Positions 5,233-5,233 of a stretch of 5,233 nucleotides of DNA are shown here, in pieces (positions within the stretch are counted from its first letter, which is position 1; every line of letters starts with the position of its first letter). Origin of the DNA: Actinomycetes bacterium (GTDB lineage: Bacteria > Actinomycetota > Acidimicrobiia > Acidimicrobiales > Palsa-688). A program made the position numbers and the translations under genes. The stretch spans positions 1-5,233 of the forward strand of contig JAKAQB010000147.1 of assembly GCA_021811865.1 (NCBI GenBank). The letters run 5' to 3'. The notes below the pieces were generated by a model. The model saw only the letters and a list, made by a program, of their open reading frames with translations, made no database searches and was not told where the DNA came from.

Positions 5233-5233
5233 G

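Overview
The window is high-GC bacterial DNA. Its coding frames mostly end codons in G or C, genes overlap by ATGA or GTGA, and start codons include GTG. The gene set (RbsC-type sugar ABC permease, M20 deacylase, BtpA/SgcQ-type protein, PfkB kinase) suggests a soil or sediment Chloroflexota or Actinomycetota. That placement is inference from gene content and composition; there is no phylogenetic marker.

Layout. From 1 to 2493 there is a plus-strand operon: the C-terminal third of an RbsC-like permease, a complete M20-family metallohydrolase coupled to it by an ATGA overlap, a 16-codon ORF, the N-terminal 40% of a BtpA/SgcQ-family protein, and a PfkB-family sugar kinase that lacks its N-terminus and most of its C-terminal helices. 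At 2494-2602 there is a non-coding gap with hairpins. At 2603-4219 there is a complete 538-residue protein of unknown function with a probable C-terminal winged-helix domain. At 4234-5037, on the minus strand and tail to tail with it, lies a mandelate racemase/muconate-lactonizing enzyme cut off before its last catalytic lysine. At 5119-5232 a minus-strand frame looks like the 3' end of another, unidentified gene.

How the genes work together. The left block would be a carbohydrate or acylated-compound uptake and breakdown operon: transporter, amide or ester hydrolase, BtpA/SgcQ TIM barrel and sugar kinase. Only the permease tail and the hydrolase look sound here. The racemase could belong to a similar sugar-acid or dipeptide pathway.

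The striking feature is mosaicism. Three recognisable genes (btpA-like, pfkB-like, racemase) each stop matching their family abruptly, near 1845, 2447 and 4258. The kinase also begins mid-domain near 1870. A near-repeat sits at the btpA/pfkB junction, and an 11-bp perfect GC palindrome begins where kinase homology ends. The intact unknown gene occupies the stretch between the broken kinase and the broken racemase. This could be a remodelled genomic island, insertion of a mobile unit with deletion of flanks, or a metagenome assembly chimera; the sequence alone does not decide.
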